A DNA stretch of 64,000 nucleotides from Anastatus disparis (Eukaryota; Arthropoda; Insecta; Hymenoptera; Eupelmidae): the NCBI GenBank assembly GCA_017163975.1, contig JAFFSR010000369.1, positions 3,736,001 to 3,800,000 on the forward strand. Direction: 5' to 3'. Under the pieces are notes generated by a model, which saw only the letters and a program-made list of their open reading frames with translations, had not been told where the DNA came from and made no database searches. The translations under genes were made by a program, and so were the position numbers. This document shows positions 1 through 11,402 of the stretch, piece by piece (the stretch's first letter is position 1; every line of letters starts with the position of its first letter).

Positions 1-255
1 GCGTGTCTTGATGCTGAGACAGCTGATCCAAGAGTGAGTCACAAGCTCCTCGTACTGCAGATCTCTCTTCCACTCTTTTAACTTAGTAGAAGAGAGGGAG
101 AGCCGCCGTATACTTTTAGCGGTACTTATACATGCAAGCGCGTATACGTATATACGCGCGCTTGCTTGTTCAACCACTTTGGTCTTGTTGGGTGTTTGCG
201 CGCAGCATCTTCCAGTATCGTACGGTTTCAGGGCCGTACATACTCGGGCGCTCAC
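1..255. other. Unique flank with a short hairpin
   Basis: Non-repetitive, GC-richer sequence before the satellite starts. It holds an almost perfect 32-base inverted repeat at 134-165 (GCAAGCGCG pairing with CGCGCTTGC around a TA/CG core, with one extra CG pair on the right). I see no gene here. Confidence 0.5.
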
Positions 256-3200
256 AATAGGTTTATGGTTTATCGGTTTATCGTTTATGGGATTATGGGT
301 TTATTGGTTTATTGTTCATGGTTTTTGAGTTTATGGTTTATAGGTTCATAGTTTATGGGTTTATAGTTTATTAATTTACGTTTTATGGATTTATGGTTCA
401 TAAGTCAATGGGTTTATGATTTATAAGTTTATGGTCTATAGGTTATGAGTTTATATCTTATGGGTTTATGGTTCATGATTTTATAGTTTATGGGTTTATG
501 GTTTCTGGGTTTATAGTTTAGAGATTTATAGTTCATGTGTTTATGATTTATGGGTTGACGGGTTCATGAGTTTATGGTTTGTACGTTTATGGTTTATGGG
601 TTTATTGTTTATGGACTTATGGTTTTTGGGTTCATAGTTTATGGGTTCATGGTTTATGGGTTTATGGTGTATGAGTATATGTTTTATGGGTTTATAGATT
701 ATGGGTTTATGGTTCATGGGTTTATGTATTTATGGTTTATGGGTTTATAGTTTATGGGTTCATGGTTTATGGGATTATGGGTTTATGGGTTTATTGTTAA
801 TGGTTTTCGAGTTTATGGTTTATGGTTTATGGGTTCATGGGTAATAGGTTTATAGTTTATTAGTTCATGTTTTATGGATTCATGATTTACAAGTTTATGG
901 GTTCATGACTTATAAGTTTATGGTTTATGGGTTATGAGTTCATGGTTTATGGGTTTATGGTTTATGGCTTTATAGTTTATGGGTTTATGGGTTCATGGTT
1001 TATGGGTTTATGGGTTTATTGTTAATGGTTTTCGAGTTTATGGTTTATGGTTTATGGGTTCATGGGTAATAGGTTTATAGTTTATTAGTTCATGTTTTAT
1101 GGATTCATGATTTACAAGTTTATGGGTTCATGACTTATAAGTTTATGGTTTATGGGTTATGAGTTCATGGTTTATGGGTTTATGGTTTATGGCTTTATAG
1201 TTTATGGGTTTATGGTTTCTGGGTTTATAATTTATGGATTTATCGTTCATTTGTTTATGATTTATGGGTTGATGGGTTCATGACTTAATGGTTTATCGGT
1301 TTATGGTTTATCGGTTCATGGGTTTATAGTTTATGGGTTTATGGTTTATGGGTTTAAAGTTTAGGAGTTTATCGTTTATGAGCTAATGATTTATGGGTTT
1401 ATGGTGTATGAGTATATGTTATATGGGTTTATGGATTATGGGTTTATAGTTCATGGGTTTATGGGTTTATAGTTTATGTGCTTATGGCTTATGGGTTTAT
1501 GGTCTATGGGTTTATGTATTTATGGTTTATAGTCTATGGGTTTATGGCATATGGTTTATAGTTCATAAGTTAATGGTTCATAAGCTTATGATTGATGGAT
1601 TTATGGTTTATCGGTTTATGGTTTATAGGTTTATAGAGTTTGGGTTATGGTTTATGGGCTTATGGTTTATAGGCTTATGGTTTATGGATTAAACGGGTTC
1701 ATGATTTATGGTGTTATGGTTTATGGGCTCATGATTTGTGGGTTTATGGTGTAGAAGTTTATGGGTTTATGGTTTATGGGTTTATGGTTTTAGGGTTTAT
1801 GGTTTATGGGTTCATGATTCATGGGTTCATATTTTATGGCTAATGGGTTTATAGTTGATAGGCTTATAGTTTCAGGGTTAATAGGTTTACGTTTCATGAG
1901 TTTCTGGTTCATGGGTTTATGGTTCATTGGCTTATGGTTTATGGATTAAACGGGTTTTTGGTTTATGGTGTTATGGATTTATGGTTTATGGGCCAATTAT
2001 ATATGGTTTATAGTTTATGAGTTAATGGTTCATAAGCTTATGATTAATGTATTTATGTTTTATATGTTAATGGTTTCTGATTATAGGTTCATGGTTCATG
2101 TGTTTATGGATTCATTGTTTATGTGTTTATAGATTATGGTTGAATGGTCTATTGGTTTATAATTTATGGTTTATAATTAATGGTTTTATAGTTTGTTGGT
2201 TTATGGGTTCAGTGTCTATTGGTATATGCGTTTATGGTTCATAAGTTTATAGTTAATTGGTTAACGGTGTATGTGTTCATTATTCATGGGTTAATAGTTT
2301 ATGATTTATGGGTTTATGGTTTATGAGTTTATGGTTCATAGGCTTATCGTTAATGGGTTCATGGTTTTTAGGATCACGGTTCATGGGTTTATGGGATCAT
2401 GGTTTTCGGGTTTATAGTTTATGGGTTTATGGTTCATGGGTTTATGAGTTTATGGGTTTATAGTTTATGGTCTTATGGTTTATGGATTAAACGGGTTTAT
2501 GGTTCATGGTGTTATGGTTTATGGGGTCATGGTTTACGAGTTTATGGTTTATGGGTTAGTGGTTTATGGGTTAGTGGTTTATGGGTTTATGGTTAATGGT
2601 TTATGGGTTCATGTTTTAAGAGTTTCTGGTCTATGGGTTTATGGTTCATGGGCTTATAATTTATAGATTAAACGGGTTTATGGTTTATAGTGTTATGGTT
2701 CATGGATTTATGATTTATGCGTTATTGGTTTATGGTCTTATGGATTACGGTTTAATGGTTTATGGGTTTATGTGCTCATGGTTAACAGTTCATGGGTTTA
2801 TGGTATATGGTTTATAGTTCTTAAGTTAATGGTTAATAAGCTTATGATTCATGGGTTGATGATATATGGGTTTATGGTTTTTATTTATAGTTTTATGGTT
2901 GATGTGTTTATGGATTATAAGTTTATAGTCAATAGGTTGATGGTTCATGGTTTATAATGTATGGGATCATGGTTTGTTGGTTTATGGGTTGATGGTCCAT
3001 AAGTTTATGCGTTTATAATTTTTGATTTTATAGATTATGGATTAACGGTGTATGTTTTTATTATTTATGGGTTTATGGTTTATGATTCATGGGTTAATCG
3101 CTTATAAGTTTCTGGTTCATAAGCTTATCGTTAATGGGTTCATGGTTTCTGGGATGATGGTTTATGGGTTTATGGTTAACGAATTTATGGTTTTTGGGTT

Positions 3201-3485
3201 TTTGGCTCATGGGTTCATGAGTTTATTGTTTATGGGTTTATAGTTTGTGGTCCTATGGTTTATGGGTTCATGGTTTGTGGTACTATGCTTTATGGGTTTA
3301 TGGTTTATACTTGATGGGTTCATAGTTTATAGCCTTATGATTTAGAGGTTTATGGTTCATAGTTTATAGTTGATGTGTTTATAGATTCTGAATCCATGGG
3401 TCATGATTAATATGTTCATAATTATTTATCTATGGGTTCATGATTTATAGTTTATGAGTGTAGAATTTCATAGTTTATAGGTTTA
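256..3485 (+). repeat. TTTATGG(G) satellite, G-rich strand forward
   Basis: About 3.2 kb of degenerate tandem repeats alternating TTTATGG and TTTATGGG, giving a basic 15-base unit with many point variants (TTCATGG, TTTATAG). The + strand is rich in G and T and nearly free of C. Higher-order units are visible: a 225-bp tandem duplication near 0.78-1.23 kb, and a marker (GGATTAAACGGG followed by TTTATGGTGTTATGG-type text) that recurs near 1.69, 1.95, 2.49 and 2.67 kb. Long open frames in the array read as Met-Val-Tyr-Gly-Phe repeats and are artefacts of the repeat. Confidence 0.95.
780..1229 (+). repeat. 225-bp higher-order tandem duplication
   Basis: Two essentially identical 225-bp blocks lie side by side inside the satellite. 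The landmark TTATTGTTAATGG begins at 791 and again at 1016. Near identity within a very degenerate array indicates a recent duplication by unequal exchange or replication slippage. Confidence 0.85.
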
Positions 3486-5560
3486 TGGTTAATCTATGAA
3501 CTTATAAACTATAAAACCATAAACCAATGAACCGTGAATTCATGAACCATGAATTCAGGAACCACCAACAATAAACCCATAATTCTATAGATACATGAAC
3601 TTATAAATCATAAGCCTATGATTAATACTCTCATTAATCATAAACCTTTACACTATAAAATCATAAACTAAAAACTCATCACCCGAAAACTCAACAACTA
3701 ATGAACCATAAACTCACAATGTATAAACCATAAACCCTAAATTATGAACCCTTGAGGCATAAGCCACGAACCCATGAAACATAAACCTATAAATCATAAA
3801 TTCAAAAGACATCAACTTCTTGACCATAAACCCATACATTATAAACACATAATCCATGAACCCATCAACTTTAAACTTATAAACCATAAACCCATAAATC
3901 ATGAGACCATAAGCCATAAGCATTCAAATCATAACACCATAAGCCATGAACCCTTTTAATTTCTTAACCATAAGCTCATAAACCATAAACATATATATCG
4001 TTGACTCATAAAACATAAGCACATGAATCATCATTACATGAACCATAAACGCATAAACGATGAACCCATAAACCATAAGCCCATAAACTATAAACCCATT
4101 AACCATAAACTATAAACCCATAAATCATAAACCTATAAATCATAAACCAGAAACCCATATAAGGCCACAAACAATAAACCCACTTACCATAAACTCATAA
4201 GCTATGAACCCATAAACCATATACCAATAAACCATATACCAATAAACCATAAACCATAAACCCACAAACCATAAACCCATAAACCATAACCCCCTAAACC
4301 ATAAACTTATAACCCATAAACTATAAACCCATGAACCATAAACCCATAAACTGTAAACCTATAAAACATAAACTCAAAAACCATAAACTCACAAACCATG
4401 AACCCATAAACCATAAACCAATAAACCATCAGCCCATAAACCATAAACCTATAAACCATAAACCCATAATCCATAAACCCATAAACCATAAACCATAAAC
4501 CCATGAAATATAAACCCATAAACCATGAACCTATAAACCATAAACTCATATACCATTAACCAATAAGCCATAAACCTATAAACGATAAACCCATAAACCA
4601 TAAACCCATGAACCAGAAACCATAAACCCATAAACCTTAAGCCCATAAACTAGAAGCCCATAAACTATAAACCCATAAACCATAAACTATAAACCCATAA
4701 ACTATAAACCCATAAACTATAAACCCATAAACTATAAACCCATAAACCTATAAACCATAAACTATAAACCCATAAATCGTAATCCCATAAATCATAAACC
4801 CATAAATCATAATCCCATAAACCCATAAACCCATGAACTTATAAACCATTAACCCATTAACCATAAACCTATAAACCAGATACTCATAAAACATAAGTAC
4901 ATGAACCATAAACCCATGAACCATAATCTATAAACCTATTAACCCATGAACCATAATCGATAAACCCATTAACCCATAAACGATAAACCATAAATCATGA
5001 ACCTATAAACCATAAACTATAATCTCATAAACTCATAAACCATAGACCATAAAACCATAAACCATAAACCCATAAACCTATAATCCATAAACCCATAAAA
5101 CATAAACCCATAAACCATAAACCCATAAACCATAACACCATAAACCATAAACCCGTTTCATCCATAAACCATAAGGCCATAAACCATAAACCCATAAACC
5201 TATAATCCATAAACCCATAAAACATAAACCCATAAACCATAAACCCATAAACCATAACACCATAAACCATAAACCCGTTTCATCCATAAACCATAAACTA
5301 TAAACTCATAAACTCATAAACCATAGACCATAAAACCATAAACCATAAACCCATAAACCCATAAACCATAAACCCATAAATCATAAACCCATAAACCATG
5401 AACCCATAAACCATAAACCCATAAACCATAAACCCATAAACCATGAACCCATAAACCATAAACTTATAACCCATAAACCATAAACTTATAACCCATAAAC
5501 TTATAAACCATAATCCCATAAACGATGAGTCTATAAACTATAAACCTATCAATGCACTAT
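3486..5560 (-). repeat. CCCATAAACC satellite, the same repeat inverted
   Basis: From about 3490 the same satellite continues in the opposite orientation (CCCATAAACCATAAA on the + strand) for about 2.1 kb. The marker block of the left arm recurs here inverted (CCATAACACCATAAACC next to CCCGTTTCATCC, near 5150 and 5270), so both arms share higher-order structure. The whole 5.3-kb tract is thus one large, diverged inverted array. Confidence 0.93.
5030..5345 (-). repeat. 122-bp tandem duplication in the inverted arm
   Basis: The CCCGTTTCATCC marker occurs at about 5152 and 5274, 122 bp apart, with near-identical sequence between. The leading segment also recurs at about 5305. This is a recent local amplification within the C-rich arm. 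Confidence 0.75.
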
Positions 5561-5742
5561 AAGACGACCAACTATAGACCTATAGTATGTAAACATTGTG
5601 ATTAATATATTCTACGATTATAGTAGCACGAAAATAACATAAGAAACTATACTTTATTATTATAATATATTATAATACATGAATAGAGTATCACTACAAT
5701 CCTAGACTATAGCTCACTACGGTTATCGATTATAGTTTTTTT

Positions 5743-6085
5743 CTATAAGGGTAGATAATACAATTTTTCTTCAGTATTACTAATCGATGAAAATACACTT
5801 CCATGGGATGTATTAAAAACGTCTGATACTGCTTTTAAAAAATCATTCTTCTTTATTGACATATTTTGATATTTTTTGGAAACCACGAAATTCTTCATAA
5901 AGCTTATGAAATTTTGTGGTGCAATTGCGAAATTCAATAATCTTAATTGGGATTTTATTCCAAATATTTCTAAAATCAGCTATTATTGATTTAATAGCAT
6001 CATCTACATTCATTTTATTATTTTTTGTGCTATGAAATAACAATCTTAAAATGTCTGATTTTGTTGGAAGTTTATCTTGATTTAA
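5743..6085 (-). pseudogene. Fragment of a repeat-borne insect protein (N-terminal part), frameshifted
   Basis: Two overlapping minus-strand frames together read like the N-terminal part of an uncharacterised protein family common in aphid, hymenopteran and cnidarian genomes. The opening KLPTKSDILRLLFHS is the most typical segment; a K-rich middle follows, then SDVFNTSHGSVFSSIS. The frame changes near 5900, so one frameshift breaks it. It is cut off at the left edge of the neighbouring DNA transposon at 6100. The rest may lie beyond 10.14 kb but I could not find it. Family membership is from memory of the motif pattern. I assign no function. Confidence 0.45.
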
Positions 6086-6099
6086 CTAAAAATTGTTTT

Positions 6100-6832
6100 T
6101 GTAGATGGCTGATTCCATTCAGATTCATGCAGTCCGTCACTGATCGAATTTTTTTTTTCTTCTAAGTAATAAAAATACCTTCTATCATGTATATGAAGAT
6201 GAAATTTATCTCATAGAACGCTCAAAAATTTTTTTTTTTACTACAGCAATTTTAGTGTTGGATGTAACAACAAAAATTCAAAAATTGAAAATGAACCTCT
6301 ACTTTTAAATGACTATAGCTCCGTCAATTTTTAACCTTTTTAGGCGTTCTTTTAACATAAGTGTGCGGAATTTTGTCTAGTTTAAAATGCAATCTCGATT
6401 TTTGTAATACAATTTGATCTTACTGAGTTATTTACGAAAAACTGAAAAAAGCGATTTCTTTCAAACACGATTTTCCCAAAAACTATATTTTTTTTTTTTT
6501 TTGAAATTTTTATATGATTTTATACATAAAAAATACTAACTTTTAGGGTAGGTGAGAATATGCGATTTTGCCTTATTTTTTTTTAACAGATTTTTAAACG
6601 TTTTTTTTATATTTTCGATTTTAAAACATTGATACCATGGCGCATTGTACTATTTTTCCAACTTTACGTATTCTCACAACTATTTTTATGCTTTTCTTTA
6701 TTAATATATCAAAAATATCAACAATAATCTTTAAAATAAACCCCGGATCGAATATTTTGATCAATTAGAACCAAAGTTATGACGATTTAAAGTTTTAAAA
6801 AAAATGCTGAAACTTTAAATAAATATATTTAC
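6100..6832 (+). repeat. Left terminal inverted repeat
   Basis: It begins near TGTAGATGGCTG and ends in the stretch around ACTTTAAATAAATA. It matches the right repeat over its whole length with scattered differences, mostly in homopolymer runs. Confidence 0.88.
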
Positions 6833-6835
6833 TTT

Positions 6836-6880
6836 GAATTTTGAATTTTGAATTTGAATTTTGAATTTGAATTTTGAAAA
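6836..6880. repeat. TTTGAAT short tandem repeat
   Basis: A small run of TTTGAATTTTGAA units sits just inside the left inverted repeat and is not present in the right one. Confidence 0.7.
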
Positions 6881-7069
6881 GGTGAGTTTTTTAAATAATA
6901 AAATATATTATTTGGTCATTTTCAATGAACAAATAATATGCGATACAATTAAGAAAGAACACTAATGAATTGAGAACTAATGTGAATAAAAAAATCCGAA
7001 TTTAAATAAAACCTTTCATTTTAGTTCTTGCCACTCATGTCTCGAAGTTTTGGCAGTGTAGATTTGGTT

Positions 7070-8569
7070 TCATTCACTTTTCCAACAGTGAATCTTTTGA
7101 ATACTTTTAATTTCTTTTGCATTTCCTAACCATTCCATTTTTTTTGTCAGTCGAAAAACTATTAACTCATCCTTGCGGATAACAAGAATGTTAATCGATG
7201 GAGTATATTTTGATACGTGAGTGGCGAAATTTTCAGCGTTTCTAATAAAATCTGCACTCTTCTTGGACAGATTATGCGTGGTAGCATAATGTTTAACTAA
7301 ACCACCAATATCGTCACAAGCGCCTTTACCATGACCTGTTGCAGAAGAAAACCACTTTCTGTTTACTTTTGAGTTTTGAAGCTCATAGAATTGATATCTA
7401 TTTTTAAAATGACTGGCAGCTCTATCGGAAATGGTTATGATTTCATCAAGATCTTGCGCAATATGTTTTTGTTTTAAGTTATCGATAATTAAATTTATAG
7501 CCATTAGGGCATGATACGAATCATGTTTAATATCGTTACAGACGGTGACATAACTGACTGTTTTATCATTTCCAAAATAGCATACCGACGTAAATATTGA
7601 TATTTGGTTTTTATTCCAATGATAGCTTTGAATTTCATTTTGAAGCAGAACTGTCCAATTTTCTGCAAAATTGACATGAATAACTCATTGGAAGTCATTA
7701 TTGTTCGCTAAAAGTTTAACCTCTTTAATTGCTATTCGTTGAATTTCTTTGACCAATTTATGAGCTCTTACAGTAAGAGCGCGCTCTCTTAACTCTATTA
7801 AGAAATTTTCAATTGTGCTAGTTTTATTCAGTAAATTTGATTTTTCCCAAACACCATAAATTATTTCTTCATATAAATCTCCTTCTGTCAAAGAAATTAC
7901 TTGTAAATCAATAGAATCTCCAATAGGACATTCTTTACATTCTCTTAGTACACATTTTATATCATCTTTTGAACAAAAAAGTGAAGAACATATTTTCAAT
8001 TCCAAATCTGCAGTGTCTTGTTTATTCTCTTTTTTATAATTATTCAAAGCATCTAACATAAGTTTAAGATTCTCGCAGTAAACGCAAAGACACGAATCGG
8101 TGGGTGGATGTGGTATAAACCACTTCGGTCTTAAAGCGTAGAATGTTGATTTACCAATTTTTGTTTTCATTTCAGGATTTTCGTCTTTAAATAATTGATG
8201 TATTTCTTTTATACTTCGCGTAAGAAAGCGTTTGACTATTTTAGTTTTTATACCATTTTCTTTGATAGATACTGTGTCGCTTTTATTCGCACTTTGACGA
8301 GAACAATTAAAATCATCGTTCAGATAATAATCCTTTACTTTCATTACAATTTCACTATCCAAAGAATGGCCACAATAGTTCTCAGACTGCTTGTAAATTT
8401 TTTTGTTATTTACCAATGATCGTGCTTGATCAATCATATAAATAGTTACATTTGGTAAAACTGATAATAAATAATCTTTGGAAATATCACTTGGTATAAT
8501 ACTCAACAATCGCACTCTCTCAAGAAAATTTGAACAATTATCTAATGCAATTTTAATATTCTCAAGCCA
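7070..8569 (-). pseudogene. DDE-type transposase body, one in-frame stop
   Basis: A single minus-strand frame runs from about 8569 to 7070 with one interruption, a TGA at 7685-7687. Visible hallmarks in order: a TFYALRPKWF segment followed by CLCVYCEN (paired cysteines), a second cysteine cluster near CVLRECKEC, VNFAENW just after the stop, SDRAASHFKN and ATGHGKGACDDIGG. The aspartates in VNFAENW-adjacent, SDRAA and GACDD contexts are candidates for the catalytic acidic residues. The same motif order is known in uncharacterised insect and cnidarian transposase-like proteins. The stop lies directly before VNFAENW and would remove the core, so this copy is probably dead unless read through. Confidence 0.75.
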
Positions 8570-9081
8570 TTATCATTTGTTTTACATTCATTATTTTCAT
8601 TCAATGCGGGCAAATCCGTTATATCGTAGACTTTCATCATTTTACTTGCTATTTGTGAATCAAATGCATCGTTTATTTGTTTTCTTTTTCGGAGAGCATA
8701 AGATTCTCGCATCTTGATATTGATAGTTTGAGGCATTTTAATTGGTGAAATATTTAATTTCAAATTACTTGAAGTCTCGTTGAGCTGTTCTACCACAGCC
8801 TCACTTTGAATAAAATCTTCCGAAGATTGTTGACTGCTTGAAGTCGATGAAATAGGCGCATTTTTCACTTCATCTAATAATATTTTGTAACACGAAGGGC
8901 ATACTTTATCTTCTCTAGAGAAAGAAGTATTTGGATACAAGCGCTTCAAAGACTCCGTTAGATCACCTAATTCTCTAAGCGGACTTTTGGAGCAATCATA
9001 AACAACTTTTTTGTGCCTTTCTTTTAAATCCTTGCACTTCATTTTGACAATCAGTGATGCCATTATTGATATTCTGTTCAA
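8542..9081 (-). pseudogene. N-terminal part of the transposase, split off by a frameshift
   Basis: A 179-residue frame holding KVCPSCYKIL (a CxxC zinc-type motif) and a Ser/Gln-rich linker. It is out of phase with the downstream transposase body. Around 8561-8568 the reading shifts by one base into the frame that continues through LDNCSNFLERVR, so the two frames most likely form one gene broken by a single-base indel. A short intron at this point is a less likely alternative. Confidence 0.65.
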
Positions 9082-9424
9082 TGACAGATCGAAAAAAATA
9101 ATTTTTCTTAAACAACTTTATTTTTTATCTTCCTTTTCTTATATTTTTAAACGCGTCAAGTCGTTGATGAGAATGCAAAGAACGAATCATCGCCACCTAG
9201 TAGTGACATGCGTCAACTCCCTACAAAATAAATTCAAATTCTAGGCGCGAAATTCAAACTGATAAAAAAATTATATTCTTCAACAAAAAAAATTTTTATT
9301 ATGATAATGTACCATAAAAAGAGGATAAATGGTTATATATTCTTTTATCAAAATAACTTTTTTTCTAAATTAAAAAATTTATATCTTCAGATTTTAATCT
9401 TTAACGAAAATTGCGTTTCCTCAA

Positions 9425-10138
9425 TGTAAATATCATATTTATTTAAAGTTTCAGCATTTTTTTTTAAACTTTAAATCGTCATAACTTTGGTTCTAATTGA
9501 TCAAAATATTCGATCCGGGGTTTATTTTAAAGATTATTGTTGATATTTTTGATATATTAATAAAGAAAAGCATAAAAATAGTTGTAAGAATACGTAAAGT
9601 TGGAAAAATAGTACAATGCGCCATGGTATCAATGTTTTAAAATCGAAAATATAAAAAAAACGTTTAAAAATCTGTTAAAAAAAAATAAGGCAAAATCGCA
9701 TATTCTCACCTACCCTAAAAGTTAGTATTTTTTATGTATAAAATCATATAAAAATTTCAAAAAAAAAAAAAATATATAGTTTTTGGGAAAATCGTGTTTG
9801 AAAGAAATCGCTTTTTTCAGTTTTTCGTAAATAACTCAGTAAGATCAAATTGTATTACAAAAATCGAGATTGCATTTTAAACGAGACAAAATTCTGCACA
9901 CTTTTGTTAAAAGAACGCCCAAAAAGGTTAAAAATTGACGGAGCTATAGTCATTTAAAAGTAGAAGTTCATTTTCAATTTTTGAATTTTCGTTTTTACAT
10001 CCAACACTAGAATTGCTGTAGTAAAAAAAAAAATTTTTTTGAGCGTTATATAATAGAAGGTATTTTTATTACTTAGAAGGAAAAAAAAATTCGATCAGTG
10101 ACGGCTTGCATGAATCTGAATGGAATCAGCCATATACA
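9425..10138 (-). repeat. Right terminal inverted repeat
   Basis: Inverted partner of 6100-6832. It contains the same landmarks, including CGATCCGGGG, GCGCCATGG and TCGATCAGTGACGG near its outer end. Confidence 0.88.
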
Positions 10139-10919
10139 TCAAGTCCAAAGCTCATGTGTGGCAGGATATCAAAATTTTTAAGTGATTCTCTTTGCCATAG
10201 CAAACGTTCGCAAAAGTAGTATTTTAAAGACCGTTAATATATTAGAAATAAAAACTTGACTTAAAATATATTGCGTATTTTAATTACGTGTAACTTCAAG
10301 GACATACTGTTTTTTTCTTGTCATGCTGATCTAAAAAGAGGAAAACTTTACAAATTTCCATTCTTCGAACGTTTGATAGAATATTACTATGTTGATTTAT
10401 TAGCTACGTCGCTAACAGTTTATATTTCATTTTTATCAAAAAATTCGTAACTCCGTCGACATACAAAAATGATAAAAATCTTGTAACTTCGTTGACATTT
10501 TTGATATTTAATTTAAAGTAAAAATGAAGTAAAAAGGTAACTAAGTTCAACCATGATCATATTCTCATTTTTTAGGGTTAATGTAAAATATTTTTAAAAA
10601 AATTAGATAATTCTGATTTTCTAAAAAAATTTTTTTAACGCTTATTTGTGGAATTGACTATATGTGAGGCTAGATTTTACTGTCATTTAAAATTAAAACT
10701 TTAAATTTACAAAGAATGATCCCTTAAAAATTTTATACTTTGAAAAATGAAAAATCTTAAAATCGTCATAGTTTTGGTTCTATATCATCTATAACTTACT
10801 CAGGACTATGTAAATATATTGACAACTAATGAAAGCCAAAAACAATACTTGATTCAGTACATTTAAGAATTTAAAACTGAATGTCCTGATTCATGAAAAA
10901 ATCTGTTGTGAAAAAATGT
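10139..10919. other. AT-rich intergenic stretch
   Basis: Low-complexity AT-rich sequence with no supported reading frame or repeat structure. It leads into the microsatellite at 10920. Confidence 0.5.
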
Positions 10920-10991
10920 AAATAATGATAATAATAATAATAATAATGATAATAATAATCATGATGATGATGATGATAATAATAATAATAA
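10920..10991. repeat. (AAT)n/(GAT)n microsatellite
   Basis: AAT repeats with GAT and CAT variants directly abut the poly(A) end of the first R1-like element. They are best read as the insertion target and its expansion. Confidence 0.9.
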
Positions 10992-11009
10992 TTTTTTTTT
11001 TTTTTTTAT

Positions 11010-11402
11010 GGTGGTAAAAAAACGGGAAATCTGCCTAAGCCAGACCTTCAGCGACAGGATCCACGCCCGCCGTGCGATCCCGCAAAGCGTGCAGGAGGGG
11101 ATTCTGTCACCGGTGTGACGGGTTCCTGAGCGCACGTCAGCCTTGACTGTGGAAAGGACCTTTCATTCCACATTTAGGGCATCAGAGTCCCAGGGGACCG
11201 TCTAACCCCCTGTCCTTCTGACCGCGGTACGATTGCAAGAAGATGCAATCGCTACGCGGGCAAAAGGCCAGTTACATCCACCTCGTGACTTTTATTCCAC
11301 CCCGGCACTTAAGCCTTCTCGGCATTACTTCGGGGTGGGGTCACCAATTCGCAGCAGCGCCTCCATTATTGAGTCTAATTTTCAGTTCCTAATCTTCTTC
11401 AG
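11010..11402 (-). other. Structured 3' UTR of R1-like LINE 1
   Basis: Transcribed from the minus strand. Inverted repeats that could fold in the RNA: 11148-11154 with 11166-11172 (TGTGGAA/TTCCACA), GATTGCA with TGCAATC near 11231-11250, and 11297-11303 with 11332-11338 (CCACCCC/GGGGTGG). The same hairpins occur in the element at 17.1 kb, two of them with paired changes, and the last also in the ORF2-bearing element at 13.5 kb. Confidence 0.65.

Larger units (their letters stand above)
6100..10138 (-). mobile_element. 4-kb DNA transposon with ~720-bp terminal inverted repeats
   Basis: The ends are long inverted repeats (6100-6832 and 9425-10138), starting TGTA(G/T)ATGGCTGATTCC on both sides and staying highly similar for about 720 bp. 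All internal coding frames run on the minus strand and encode a transposase-like protein. Long inverted repeats and this transposase type suggest a Sola- or Kolobok-like superfamily, but I cannot decide from sequence alone. A clear target-site duplication was not found. The coding lesions imply an inactive copy, although its ends look well preserved. Confidence 0.85.

Noticed and set aside
1453..5519. Long open frames reading Met-Val-Tyr-Gly-Phe repeats on both strands
   Set aside because: They are translations of the TTTATGGG satellite, which lacks stops in some frames; no protein-like composition or start context.
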